In this document: piece after piece, positions 33,401-46,400 of the stretch
How the letters are laid out: every line of letters begins with the position of its first letter
Position numbering within the stretch: the stretch's first letter is position 1
NCBI GenBank assembly: GCA_964035545.1
Contig: OZ037767.1
Coordinates: forward strand, 22,673,128 to 22,737,127
Direction of reading: 5' to 3'
Source of the DNA: Bugula neritina
Taxonomy: Eukaryota > Bryozoa > Gymnolaemata > Cheilostomatida > Bugulidae
Length of the DNA stretch: 64,000 nt
Position numbers and translations under genes: made by a program
The notes under the pieces: model-generated
What the model was told of the DNA's origin: nothing
Databases searched by the model: none
What the model saw: the letters and a program-made list of their open reading frames with translations, nothing else

Positions 33401-34218
33401 TTGTTTGAGACGATTTTTAATTTATATTCTGGTCCAAACATCTGATTATAAAATGGCTACAAAAGCAAGAATGTTTCTATATACACTCACGCCTCGACTC
33501 CTTTAAAATCTGGAATATTCTTAGACAACTTGAGATATAGCTTATGTTTCTCATCAACAGATAGAGATTTGAATTGGGGGGCAGCCTTGTCGTACAAAAC
33601 ATCTATACGGCTGAAGCAAAAAAGAAAATGGGTGCATAACAATACTATACAAAGTGTCAAAATTGTGAAAAAAATGCTGCAATAAATGCATTTAAATACA
33701 AAGAGTTTAGGTAGTTGAAATCCTTCTGTTATTGAAACTAGTTTAGCATTGATTGAATACACATAGTTGAAAAGCATATATACATATAAATAATTGAAAA
33801 ATTACATATCTGCTGAGACTAAATGTGACGTAATAAGAGAAGTGAGCTGTTAGCAGATCTAGGAACTGTTGTTAATGGTAAAACAAAGTTAGGTTAACAC
33901 AAATAGCAGCCTTAGAACCTACTTTATATTCCAATTAGAGCTAAGATCATCTCTCATAGCCTCAGTGACTGAGAAACCCCAAAATGCCAACTGACCAAAC
34001 CACTTTTCGTACCTTCAGAATAATAAATCAATATATATTTGAATAACTGTAGCTACAATTGCTGGTGAGAAACACCCAATAGCAGTGTTACAAACATTAC
34101 AATCATCACTTAAAGAATTTATAGCTAATACGCACTACATACAGGCACTAAGCTAGGACTACCCCTTAAATTATTTCAATTTACAAATACTTAAGGTGCA
34201 CATGTATATTAATCAACT

Positions 34219-34277
<59 letters not shown>

Positions 34278-35910
34278 ATAATATAATAAACAAGAAAAAA
34301 ATAAAAGACAAACCATTTTGAAAATCGGACCAATGGGTGATTAGATCTGGTAGCCAAGGCTAGGATGCTGTAACCATAGTTATGCCAGTCAACTAACAGC
34401 CGAGTACATCTGAATAAACAGAAGAGCCAGGCCACAGCCAAGGTTGGTATAGCTGGTGGGTTCTAGTAGTACAATACAACAGTCACTTTAGTAATACATA
34501 AACACTGCAAACTTGAATGATTTTTATAAGACAAGCTAGAAAAGGGTAATTTTTATTTCCATTCAAGTTATAAACCCATGTTTTATTATTATAATTCACA
34601 GTGAATAGTTTAAGAGAGCATTAAACTTGCACTATTGGCTAATTTCACTTTATAGGAAAAAACATCAAAATATAATCTAAACCGTTTAATCCATTATGTT
34701 TACATAATAAAGTGAGTAGGTAAAAGTTTTTAAAGGCATTAAAATATCTATTTCTTAGCAATTGATTTGAGAGAAGGAATACTGGCACATAGAACTTGCA
34801 GTATAACTTTGTGTTTAAAAAGTTATACTCTGTCTGCAGTTTGAGCTATATAAGTCACATAAATAAGTGTAGAGTAAAAATCAATATCTAACAGCTCGTC
34901 AGTAAAAAAATTTACCTGCAAGAGAAGGTGAGAAGACTTGCTTGTTTGACAAAGAGTCCATAAAAGACATACTGTCTGCCATAAAACCTTCACCCCATAG
35001 GCAGCTAGTCTGGGCATATCTGTAGAATATTAAGTAAACAGAATGCAACCTTTTAAATATCATAATGAGTATTTGAAAACAATAGTAGAAAATTGCATAA
35101 TTGCAATGCAAAAATATGCAAAATTAAATAAATCCTAATTTAACTTTCACGAAAATCTGCTACCATAGCACTCAATAAGTATTATACTTTATTTTTTAAA
35201 AACTTTTCAAACATGTTTTAAACTACAAGTTTAATGACGTTTATTTAGAACGTAGGTTATCAATCAAATGTATTGTTGCTCAATATAACCATTTCTATTA
35301 GGCTAGTACGTTAAAAGCTCTACAAACTACCTATATATTATTATTGCCAAAAGAATTAAATTATAAACTGACTAATAGTAACTTTACTAAAACATTCTAT
35401 GCATAAAAGTAAAACTAAAAGCAATATGGTTTCAATATCAATATGAATATTTATATTACAACTACATTACAAAAATTAAATTGATAGCTGTAAAAATAGC
35501 TGAAATTTTACTAATAATATTTATTAATGACAACAACTTTCAATAATCGTTAATGTTTAGTAGTAATGATACTCTATCAGTATTAGTGAATTTAGTAACT
35601 AACTCTAAGTAAGCCTACATTTATGAAATTCTGGGGTATCCATGACATAAAAGACATCGATGTTCTTGTTTGTTACAAAAGATCTATGTGGCGTTGTTCC
35701 AGCATACCCAACATGCTGAACTTTATATCCATTTTCAGCAAATGAAACAGCGTGGTTTCTCATTCTAGGGCTCCTGCCAATATCTCCTAAAACTAAAACT
35801 GTTACGCAGCCATCTCCACTCTTGCTACCATTGCGCAACGTCAACACTAACACAACACTGAGGCAAATTATTATGAAGCCCATCACAAAAAGAAGAATTT
35901 CTACCAACAT
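30408..35910 (-). CDS. ALG1: ALG1 beta-1,4-mannosyltransferase (GT33)
   Basis: Complete gene, ten exons 5' to 3': 35910-35619, 35019-34916, 34462-34314, 34012-33923, 33610-33491, 33221-33091, 32717-32547, 31815-31701, 31320-31245 and 30536-30408. It encodes 458 residues (the human protein is 464). ALG1 transfers the first mannose from GDP-Man to GlcNAc2-PP-dolichol on the cytosolic ER face (family knowledge). A hydrophobic N-terminal anchor spans residues ~1-25. The N-terminal Rossmann half has [17 protein letters not shown] and [15 protein letters not shown]. The C-terminal glycosyltransferase half has [31 protein letters not shown] and [18 protein letters not shown]. All junctions keep phase and no residue loss is evident. 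It is divergently arranged with the kinesin gene. Confidence 0.96.
30848..31141. mobile_element. MITE-like element with ~90-bp terminal inverted repeats
   Basis: 294 bases starting GGGTCATTTTACTTAATTTA and ending with the inverse (TAAATTAAGTAAAATGACCC). Pairing extends about 88 bases almost perfectly on each side around a ~118-base centre. It is flanked by ATGT at 30844-30847 and 31142-31145, a likely 4-base target duplication. No ORF. It lies in the last ALG1 intron. A degenerate end of the same family is seen near 59553-59584. Confidence 0.85.
31824..31934. repeat. 20-bp minisatellite, about 5.5 copies
   Basis: Tandem unit CAGTGTCAACAGTTACAGGG with small variants, in an ALG1 intron. It begins within 10 bases of the exon 31701-31815 acceptor side. 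Confidence 0.9.
34223..34274. repeat. (AT)26 microsatellite
   Basis: Uninterrupted AT dinucleotide run of 52 bases in the ALG1 intron between exons 34314-34462 and 33923-34012. Confidence 0.97.
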
Positions 35911-37473
35911 AATTTTGTTTTATAGGTCTTCAAAACAAAATGCAATAATTCAAGTTACTGTAAAGAGTAGAATTTCAATTATGACCAACAAAATTTTTAA
36001 CTTGAGTAAAATTTTGCCAAGTGAAGCTTGACGGAAACTGTCAACATGTGTGCGTACTGGAATCACGCAAACAGTACTTTCTATTGGCTGTTGAATGGTC
36101 CACTAATAAATCCACCGTTTTGACGACACGATAGCAACCAACAAAACATTTAATCATCTCATTGAACAATTTATTTACTTTATTTAAGAAACAAAAAGAA
36201 AATAGTGACCAGGGTACAAACTGTTTTATTTATGGACTCATTATGAAAGTTTTTTAGCAAATTGTATGACAACACGACATCAGTTGGTTGTTTTAATTTT
36301 TTGCCGTTAGATTTTAATTTACAAATATTCATACTGAAATAGTGAATCACACATTTTTATTTTCGATTTGCAATCAATTTAAATTTGTACGAACGCTGGT
36401 GACTATCACTATGATTAGTCTTTAGTAAAAGTAGGTTGCTTTAGTCAAAATTATAATTAAAATTAGAAATAATTTTGGTGTCAATATTAGGAATTATCAA
36501 TTTCTTAAACTAATCTCAATTTGATCAATAATTAGTATTACTGCGTCCTAATAGTAATAGTAGTACTTACAGTTATAGTTATAGTTATACTATTAGTATT
36601 GGTATTGGTATTAATAATTTAGATTATTTTTACTATTAACAATGCCAGCAGCATAATAGTAAGTATAATTTTAATTTAAACCTAGATAACGTTAGAAAAA
36701 AGGGTTTGACTTCCAATTACCTTATGAGTAATTGTAGTATAGTTATTAATGACTAATGAGTAGGACTAAGAGTTGTGTAGTAGGGCTGCAACCTTTTGCA
36801 ATGATGTGCCATTGTTTTAATATTGTGGTAAGAGTTTTCTTGTTTTACTTATGTTTATACTATGAGTTGATGTTAATAAATTTTACTATCTGGTTTTAGG
36901 TTCTGGTCAGGCTAGACCCCTAAACTCATAGAACTTATTTGTTGTTTAAACGTTTTTAGTGTTTCTTTCAATTGCTTTTAAAAAGTGATACATTTGAAAT
37001 GTTGCTACCTTCACTTGGAAAGTTTAAGATTAATGGTCTACTTTTTATATAACAGAGAAATATGATAATTGATAAGTAATTAGTTGTTATTGTAAAAATT
37101 TTAAAACACTAGTAACCAACTTGTACATTAATGCAATAAAAGCTCCACAGGGTTAGTTTTATATTAAGTTTCACTTATTTGCTCTATACTCTAAGCTTTA
37201 TTTTGTGTACATTTAATCAAAATATTTAAAAGATTGTGTGATTGTACTCATCATTTTACTTAGTGGTTAAAACATTGATATTCACCATAAACATATTGCT
37301 ATTAACAATGGCTGATTTTTACTAAGCCATGAAAATTAAACAGAACTTATTGCTCAAGAGCTATATTTGCGAATGTGTTGTTTTTGATCTTCTGCAAATC
37401 TGGTTTGTGTTGACTTCAATGATACTCACTATGAATTTTGTAGATCATTTGCAGCTCTACTTAGTTTCTAAAA
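35911..37473. promoter_or_regulatory. Divergent intergenic region between ALG1 and the kinesin gene
   Basis: 1.56 kb separating two head-to-head start codons, so it must contain the promoters of both. An ATTGG (CCAAT on the ALG1 strand) at 36083-36087 lies about 175 bases upstream of the ALG1 ATG. Short simple-sequence stretches (TTATAG and TATTGG runs) occur at 36560-36620. No TATA box can be assigned with confidence. Confidence 0.4.
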
Positions 37474-40400
37474 ATGGCGGAGAATGTGAAAGTTGCTGTC
37501 AGAGTTCGCCCATTCATATCCTTTATTACATACATAGTTTATAGCCTAGGTTATTCTTTTATTTAAATAGTACATATATTTCAACCAAGGAAAGTTTTGG
37601 CCCAGTGCACTTTATTATAAGAGAGCGGCATTTACTTTTGCTTAGTTACTTGAACTACCTATTATTACACATATTAGCCACTTTTCAGCAATCTATGAAC
37701 TTCAATTTTTGATATGTAAGTAGAGCAATAGTGAAAAGTTTTTAGGTATTTTGGCCATCAACTAAGTTAGTTACAAAAATTGATTTATTAATACGCTGCT
37801 GTAATTTATAGCAAGATCAATTATTAGTAGCAGAGATTAGTAAACAAATTACTGTATCCAGTACTTGCTTTCGTTAATTTATATAAGAGTGTGCAGACTT
37901 TCTATGACTCTAAAGATGATGTTAATGCATTGTCTAGAAATAAAACTACATGCTTGCCTATTGAAGTTCATCTTAGAATTAATTATTTTACTAATAAAGC
38001 AGTTCTAAACAGGCTGTTCTCTAAATGTCCGCTTCACACATTTTTATGTGTAGTACATATATGAATATAATGGTGCTATCTGTATAGAATAAATAAATAT
38101 TTGTAGATCTGCAAGCTACTTAATGCCTGTCAGCTCTTATCTAATAATGTAATGGTTACTATGATAGTATTTAATTTCCTTAGTGATGAATGAAAGTTGT
38201 GTTCCACTTGTATTGACTATATTTTGTATTCATCTCTTGTTTGTATATGCTAATGCCTAATGTCTTATTATATCATCAGCTAATAATGTCATGTGTTTGT
38301 CTATAATCTTTTCTTCTATTACTTTCTCTGGTTTAATAAGGCATCAAAACCATATCTTTAATGTTTATATCACTTACACAATACCCAAGTAGTGGCTAAA
38401 CTTAACTCAATCCAACAAAATTATTTTGATTTATTTCATAATATGCATAACAAAATGTTAGTTTGTCCTGCAGTTATATATACACTGCATGCAACTTGTC
38501 CAATATTGTGTAGCATCTAAAGAAATTTGTTACATATATAAAATTAAAAAAATTGTGGCTTTTATGATGTTTTAGCTCTGTATTCTGAAAGCTCTGTACA
38601 AATTAGGTACTGTAGCAGTGTGCAAAATGTTACTGCCTTTATTTTCTGTTGAGAAATCAAATATGTTTATTCTTAACTCGTGCACACAACTCCAGAGAAG
38701 TCCAACGAAATGCCAAGCTGATTATTGGTATGAATGGGAACACAACTACCATTAAAGATCCTGGTCAGCCAAATGAAGAGCCTCGAAAGGTGAAACTATC
38801 AGTTGATTATTATGGAAAGCATCCTAGCTAATACTTTGCTGTGTAAATTTAATTGTCCACTTTGAAAATTGTCGTAAATTATATATTTAAAATTATTTAA
38901 TTATTTCAAACATATCCATCTCTGTTTTGAATCAACTATCTCTCAATGTATATAACCTTTTGCACGAAATACACCTGAAACTAGAGAAATTATTTTGTGT
39001 CCCCACCGCTAGTTACTTGCCAATAGGTTGAATCTGACAAGACTGCTTTCACAAGCATATCTTTAAAAGTTATTCTAGAGGAGTTTTTTTCTCCTCTAGC
39101 AACTGTAATGATAATTATATGATTGCCTCTCATTTTTATCAAAGTTTACAAATATATAATTCAACATATGACGTGTTTGCAGTTTGCCTTTGACTTCTCT
39201 TACTGGTCACATGATGAGTATACTGAGGGCGGTGATGGCTACTTGAATCCTTCCGGCAGCAAGTACGCTGACCAGAAGAAAGTGTTTGAAGATTTGGGTA
39301 TGTATATCGCTTGTATAAATAAGTCGCCACTAATATTTCAATTAAATCAAAACTGTGGTGTCAGAATATATAATTTCTACTTTTGTATTATAATTAGGTA
39401 ACTTTTACCTTGGTGGACCATGGCAATTTAAACTACGTATGTGAAATTTGCAGACTATCGTAAATGTTTCTTTTGTGTGAGGCACTATTTTCTAAAATCA
39501 GTAAAATTAATCTGCTATTCACAACACATAACTACGATTTCAAATTGTTGAGATGACATTCAGTCTACAATACGTGCTACACACACATACACGCATGCAC
39601 GCACACACACTTCTTAGATTCACCTACAGTGCATAGTATACATAGTATACCTTAGTTGATAATGTAATATTATTTCATAGGGCGAGGTGTCCTGTCCAAT
39701 GCATGGAATGGTTACAATGTTTCACTATTTGCTTACGGGCAGACTGGGTCTGGGAAATCTTATTCCATGGTCGGATATGGGGCCAACAAAGGTTTGTTGC
39801 TCACTATCATAGTTTTTGTCATAAATTTCATACAATTTTTTATAAATATGTCACAAAATAGCTATTTGAAAGCTGAATGGGTTGCCGTATTGAATTCAGG
39901 AATTGTTCCTGTATCATCCGAGACTTTGTTCACTGAAATTGAGAAAAAGCGAGAAACGGCGGTGAAAGGTGAAGAGTACCAAGTGACGTTCTCCATGTTG
40001 GAAATTTACAATGAGCAAGTTCGTGACCTCCTGAACCCAAAGAGCAATGTCAAAGGTGGACTGAAAGTAAGAGAGAAGCCTGGCAAAGGATTCTATGGTA
40101 AGACATGCAAGTAGCTACTAGCTCTTCTCTGTTGGACACATGAAATGTTTCTGGCCGTGATTGTTGTCGACTCCAAGTCAAATTTTGGTTACAGTGGCAT
40201 TGAACAATGCAAACTGATGATCATAAACTTATTTATTGTTCAAGTATAGTATTAAGATTTATATATTGTAATACACTACTTTTAATAAAGCTGAATTAAA
40301 AACTGAGCAATATACTGCAGCAATACTTATTCTGTGCTCTTCCTTACAGTAGCAGCATAATATACAAAACTTTTAAAAACACCTAAAATTGGAACCGCTA

Positions 40401-43400
40401 CATTTCTATGCCTTAATCAACCATGCATTGTTATAAATTATTTGATGTTTACTTATTTACTCATTGTTTGCTGTCGAAAGTTAACAACTTTCTGGTGCAT
40501 GTTTCAGTTGAGCAGCTAACCGCTGCCGCTGTCAACAGCTATGCCGAGATTGAGTCTAAGGAACAGGAAGGAACTAGAAACAGGACGGTAGCAGCTACCA
40601 ACATGAATGCAACCAGCTCCAGAGCTCACACTATTGTAGCCATCAACTTCACACAGAAAGCCCCGAACGCAGCTGGAGAAAGCATGACTAAGCAAGCCAG
40701 CATCAACCTGGTGGATTTGGCTGGCAGGTAAGCTAATAAGCCCTTTTGAGAAGTCCCTTTAGGGGTATTTATAATTTGGGATTGTCTCCTCCCACCCGGT
40801 GCTAGGGGAACCTCCATGATGGAGAGCAAGTACTAAAATTCAGTAGGAATTTAAGGTTTGTGAGAAGATTATTGCTGATTTTATGTACTTTCTCTCCATC
40901 ATGAAGGTTCCCCTAGTACCGAATGGGAGGAGACAACTCTAAAATATAAATATTCCTAGAAGGACTTCTGAACAGGGTTTATTGTGTTATTTGTTAAAGT
41001 GATATAGTCTTTTGGAGTTATCTTTCCTTTTATGTTTGTGTTGTTAAATGTGGGAATGTTGATAAAATTGATGAAATATTTTTAATTCACATTTATCTGA
41101 GCATAACTAATCATAACTTCATTAGTATATTTTAGCTAAATATTTTTGGTGTTGGAAATCTTTGTGTCGTTTTGTGAAAAATATAAATATTTTTTCAGTT
41201 GTGCAGTTCTAATCTCTGTTATAATTTAATTTTTTGGACGTGAAGTTGTGTTTCCATGTAGTGAATATGTTTTACAGTGAGAGAGCTGAGTCTACAGGAG
41301 CTACTGGAGACAGACTGAAGGAAGGTTCGGCTATCAACAAGTCTCTCAGTGCCTTGGGAAATGTAATCAAAGCCCTAGCTGACCAGTCTATGGGGAATAC
41401 CAAAGTAATGGGTGAGTTAGAGCTGCCTGTATCTTATCAGAGTAGTATATAGTTGGTGGTTTATGACTATGTAGAATTAAAAAATCTAAAATCTGTTTGT
41501 TAGCATCTTGAGCGGTAACCATAGTAACTGTAGTTTATTTCTGACTGTAAGCCAGCTAATAAATTTTTTTATTGCATTGGTATTTAATTGTAGCTTTTCC
41601 TTTTTGGAGTTTTTTGCTTATAGCCACGAGTTGAAATTAAATAATATAATTGTTTTTTGGCAAACATATACATTATATATTGCATAGCTTACATTAGATC
41701 TAATGTAGTATCCTCTTTTTTACAAAATTCAGACAATCTACATACATATGGGCTAATTTTATGTATATTTTACATAATCATGTTATATATGATTTACAAG
41801 GCAACCCGCTTTACTGGGATTATAAGCTAACTTTTCAAATAGTCTGAGAACTCACAACCTTATATTTCTATTCCAGTGCCCTTCCGAGACTCAGTGCTCA
41901 CCAGACTGCTGAAGAATGCTCTCGGTGGAAACAGCAAAACTATTATGGTAAGCAAGTTTTTAGATAGAATGTTCTAGAATGGAATTATCCTCAGTTAATT
42001 ATTTTAGTTCAATTGCAAGACAATTGCTTTCTAACAACAGACCGTTTGATTATGTGACTTTTAGATAGCTGCCTTGAGTCCTGCAGATATCAACTATGAA
42101 GAGACGCTGTCCACTTTGCGATTTGGTGAGTTTTTATTTAATGCATACTCTCACCTTGACTCACTTTAGCTTGCCTTGACTCACCTTAGCTTACCTTGAC
42201 TCATCTTAGCTTACCTTGACTCAACTTAGCTCACGTTGACTCATCTTAGCTTACCTTGACTTGCCTTAGCTTACCTTGACTCACCTTAGCTCACGTTGAC
42301 TCACCTTAGCTTGCCTTGACTCACCTTAGCTCATCTTAGCTTACCTTGACTTACCTTAGCTCACGTTGACTCATCTTAGCTTACCTGACTTTCATAGTTA
42401 ACCTGAACCACTGACTAACTTACATCACCTGACCCATTCAACTCATCTGACTCACCTAACTCACAACTCACTTAACATGCCTTACTTGTGTAACCCAGCT
42501 TGACTCACCTAAACCACAATGACTCATCTATCTCATCTGACTCACCCAACTCACTATACTAACAAATCTCTACCAGAAAAGTTAGTTTATATTATGTGGA
42601 TTGTGTGTAGAATACATGCAGTCCTTCCAGTGAATATATATTAATGTTTTAATCAGTCTTTGTATAAAATATATTACATCGTCTATATAAGTAACTCATC
42701 GAGTTATAATACATTTGCAATTTTAAGTAAAATATGCGTGGAGGATAAGGCATATCAGAAATCAACTATTTGAGTTTGTGACATGTTCACAGGTTATATG
42801 CTTATAAAACAATCTTGTTCACAGAATAATTGTGTGGACTAAATATACAAATAATACTTATGTATTATTAATAATATATAATCATGTGATCAGGTTCTAT
42901 TTTTTTTATAAGTTTGTATATTGAGATGCTTATTGTTTTTTTAGAGGTAATTGAGAGACTATTTTTTCAAACAGTATTCTATGCAAAGCACTCCAAATAA
43001 TAAAAACACATGTTGGTATCAATGTTACTTATATTTAAATATTTGATGATAAAACTGACTGTTCTGAAGTATCTAGAATATATTTTGTATATAATATACT
43101 TATATTTTATATGTATTATATACAATATAAAATATGATAAAATTGTTCAAATGTCGTCTATTCCATAATTAGCATACATTCCAATGTAGCAAGCTGCATT
43201 GAACAGTTTGTTACTTGTAGAAATTAGAAATGTTTCTCTAACCCGTACTATTTGTGTGTAGCTGACAGAGCTAAGGCTATCAAGACTACAGCTACAGTCA
43301 ACGAAAGTCCAACTGATAAACTTATCAGAGAGTTGAGAGAGGAAAATGCTAAGCTAATGGAAATGCTGAAAAAAGGGGGAGTTCCTCCAGAGATGATGGC

Positions 43401-46400
43401 AGCACAGCAAGAAGGTGGCGGCAGCGACAGTTCTCAAGAAGGTAAGAATATTTATATCCAGTGAGAGTGAAGTATATCTAGTTATATCTGACTGAGCTGA
43501 TACTTGGTCGGCCATTTTATGATTGGCAACATGGCCAATTTAATGCACTTTTTGGAGTTGTATAAGTTATGCATGTTGTTTCAAATGACTAGAAATGGAA
43601 GAGATGAGAAAACAGATGGAGGAGGAAATGAAAAGAAACCAGGAGGAAATGGAGGCCATGAAAAAGTCTTGGGAAGAAAGACTCAAGGAACAGCAGAATG
43701 AAAACTCTGTAAGTATAAAACAATAAAAAAATATTAGTTAGTAAAAACAGCTTTGTAAAGTCTATGCATTCATACAGTATTTATAAATGTTTCAATAAAC
43801 TGGTAAAATGTTTTTTCTTGTGATGCTTTTTTAAATAAAATTATGCATTCGTCAAAGCTTTGTTGCTATTTGCCAGATAGAAATAAATTCAAACTAATTT
43901 GCAAAAATCTCAATAAATGATTTAATATGTATGTATTTCATTAAAATCTATCTATGCATGATATGCATTATAACTATGACTATTGGGAGTTACTTCTAGA
44001 ACTCAGTTACAAAAACTTTCTGTGAATCATAGCCTACTGTTTATAGAGCAAAGTAGCTGAGGAAGCCAAGCATGCTGAAATGAAGAAGGTTACCCCTCAC
44101 TTCTGGAACTTGAATGAGGATCCCGCTCTAACCGGCATGGTTATACATCTGTGTCCAGAAGGAACTACTGCTATTGGCACAGACAAGGCTAAGAAGGCTC
44201 CTGGGATACTTCTCAAAGGTCTAAAGTAAGTGAATCATACCTAACAAAAATCTGTGTTTCCAGTTTATATTCCAACTTCTTTAGTAGTTGTCTGCTCATT
44301 GAAGACAGTAGCATGTCAGTGTGATGTTATGTTGTCATTCTTATGCTATGTAAAAACTGCAAAATATAAAAGCTAACTGTCGTTATAACAATATGCATTT
44401 TAATTTACTTGCTGTGCCATTTCTAATACTGGAGTTGCCTTCTACTATGGGTTAATGAAACCAAACTTGTGCTTGTAGCAGAAGTCAACAACATGGTAGA
44501 ATAACTCTAAGCTATTACTCCATTGCACATTTAGCTAGTACTGTAAAAAACCTTAAAATACTAGTTTATTATTTGAATATAAAATGAGTTGAATTTTATT
44601 TCTAATTATGAAATATGTTTTTGTGTAGCTAAAGATCAACAAAATTCTATAATATTGCATAGGTGTACATTCTGTACTCATAAGCTGACTCATGTGAATT
44701 TTAGTATTTTGCCTGAACACGCCTCCGTCACAAACAAAGGAGGTACTGTGAAAATCAAGTGTCTCGGTGGGGCAAAGCTGTTGGTAAATGGACAAGCAGT
44801 GACTAAGGAGCGAGAACTTCATCATCATGACAGAGTGCTGTTTGGCAGCAGCCATCTGTATGTGTTTCACAGCCCTAAGGTGAGTGATTGGTTACTCTGT
44901 AAGTCAGCAGTTTCATGGGGAAGAGTTATTTTGAGTAACTGAGGGCCAGTTGGATTAAACACTGCAAATTTCAAGTCATTAAATATGTGGTTTGGCCATA
45001 GCTTATAATTGATCTGTTTGAAGAAAAGAATCACATTGATCTTAGCCCAAAGATTAAAATTCAAACACAATATTATTATCTTGTAACACTATTGCCAATT
45101 AGTTTTTGAAAATGTTTGCAAAAATAAGTAAATGTAATGTTGAAGTAAATGTGATATTGTAGCCTACTGGGTTGAAACACTTCCCTCTTTAATAATTAGT
45201 TTACAATAAAACTATAATCAGGTCTTGAATCATTAAAGTTTTCAGAGCAAGTATTATTCTCATACAGTTAGTATATATAGCTTTGTGTTGACATTTTTGT
45301 GACGTTTATTTTGTCATCTACAGTTGCAGACCTACAAGTCACGACGTTGATACTGTTTTCTTAAACTATTAACTAATTCTGCTCAGCAAAATAATTCTGC
45401 TCTTTTATAAATTAAGTTGTGAAGATAGTAATGATAATATATATAAAAGTTAGTTGAATAATCCTGAAGTTATTCCCAAAAACTTGAGACGCTGCACTGA
45501 TACTGCATCTTTCTTTCTCCTACTGATCTATCCCCCAGTCTGTCTGTATTTAAACAGCCATGATTATCTGTCTACTTCTACTTTGCTATTAGAATTTTAC
45601 AGCCAAGCTGCTAAAGCTCTAACCTCGTTTGATGCAAGTTTCTGTTTTGGTGAATCTATTTCAACTTCATTTGACTGACCACCTGCTCTTCTAATGGTTG
45701 TCTATTATTGCCTAAAATTTAGCACATTTCTGAACACCCGGCAGATTTAGCCCACCCGGCATTCAGCGTGCAGATTATTAAAATTTATTTGTAGGCAAAA
45801 AAGATAAAGACAAACTTTTTTGAACATAGGCAACTGTCCTGGACTGAGACTGAGTCGGTTAGTGGTACTTCCTGTTTCACCATATGTCGCTTGCTGCTGG
45901 AGTTGTCATCACATGTTGTTTGCTCTATCTGTTCTGGGCTATATTTCAATTTAACATTTTGTTGATGAGAGGAAAGACTGAAGGCATCACAGAGTAGTAG
46001 CTTCTTATTTTGTTCTATTTTGCCTTAGTTCTGCTTTCATTCTGCAGTAGTAGTTTTCTGGTTACTGAGGCTAGGTCTACCTTCTGCTTTTTATCAATTG
46101 TAAGTCTCTATATAAAACAGCTTAGTTGCTCTTTTAATCTCTTTCTTCACACACTCTTGACTATAAGTATAGTAGCAGCTGGTCATTTTACTCTGTCCTC
46201 ATTCAATAGCTTACAGGTGAACTGAAAATACTTGCAAGAAAAGCAGAACAAAATTCTAGTTTAATTTAATTTCTTCCAGTAAAACCTTTTTTAATATGAA
46301 ATAATTTTCTTTACCTGGACAATTTGTTAGGATTTCGCCGAAAGACAAAAGGCCAACAAAAAGGATGAAACTCCTTCCTACGAAACAGCTCAGGAGGAAA

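Noticed and set aside
33381-33412. Short perfect-looking hairpin CCTCAAACAAAAC...GTTTGAG in an ALG1 intron
   Set aside because: Stem of ~15 bases in AT-rich sequence is expected by chance; no further evidence of an RNA gene.
34181-34441. Open frame with a Tyr-Ile repeat tail
   Set aside because: The repeat is the translated AT microsatellite; only 34314-34462 is an ALG1 exon.
37474-37544. Reading kinesin exon 1 on through position 37544 as a continuous frame
   Set aside because: After PRPF the frame gives non-motor residues and a stop; the AT-AC junction restores the motor sequence exactly.
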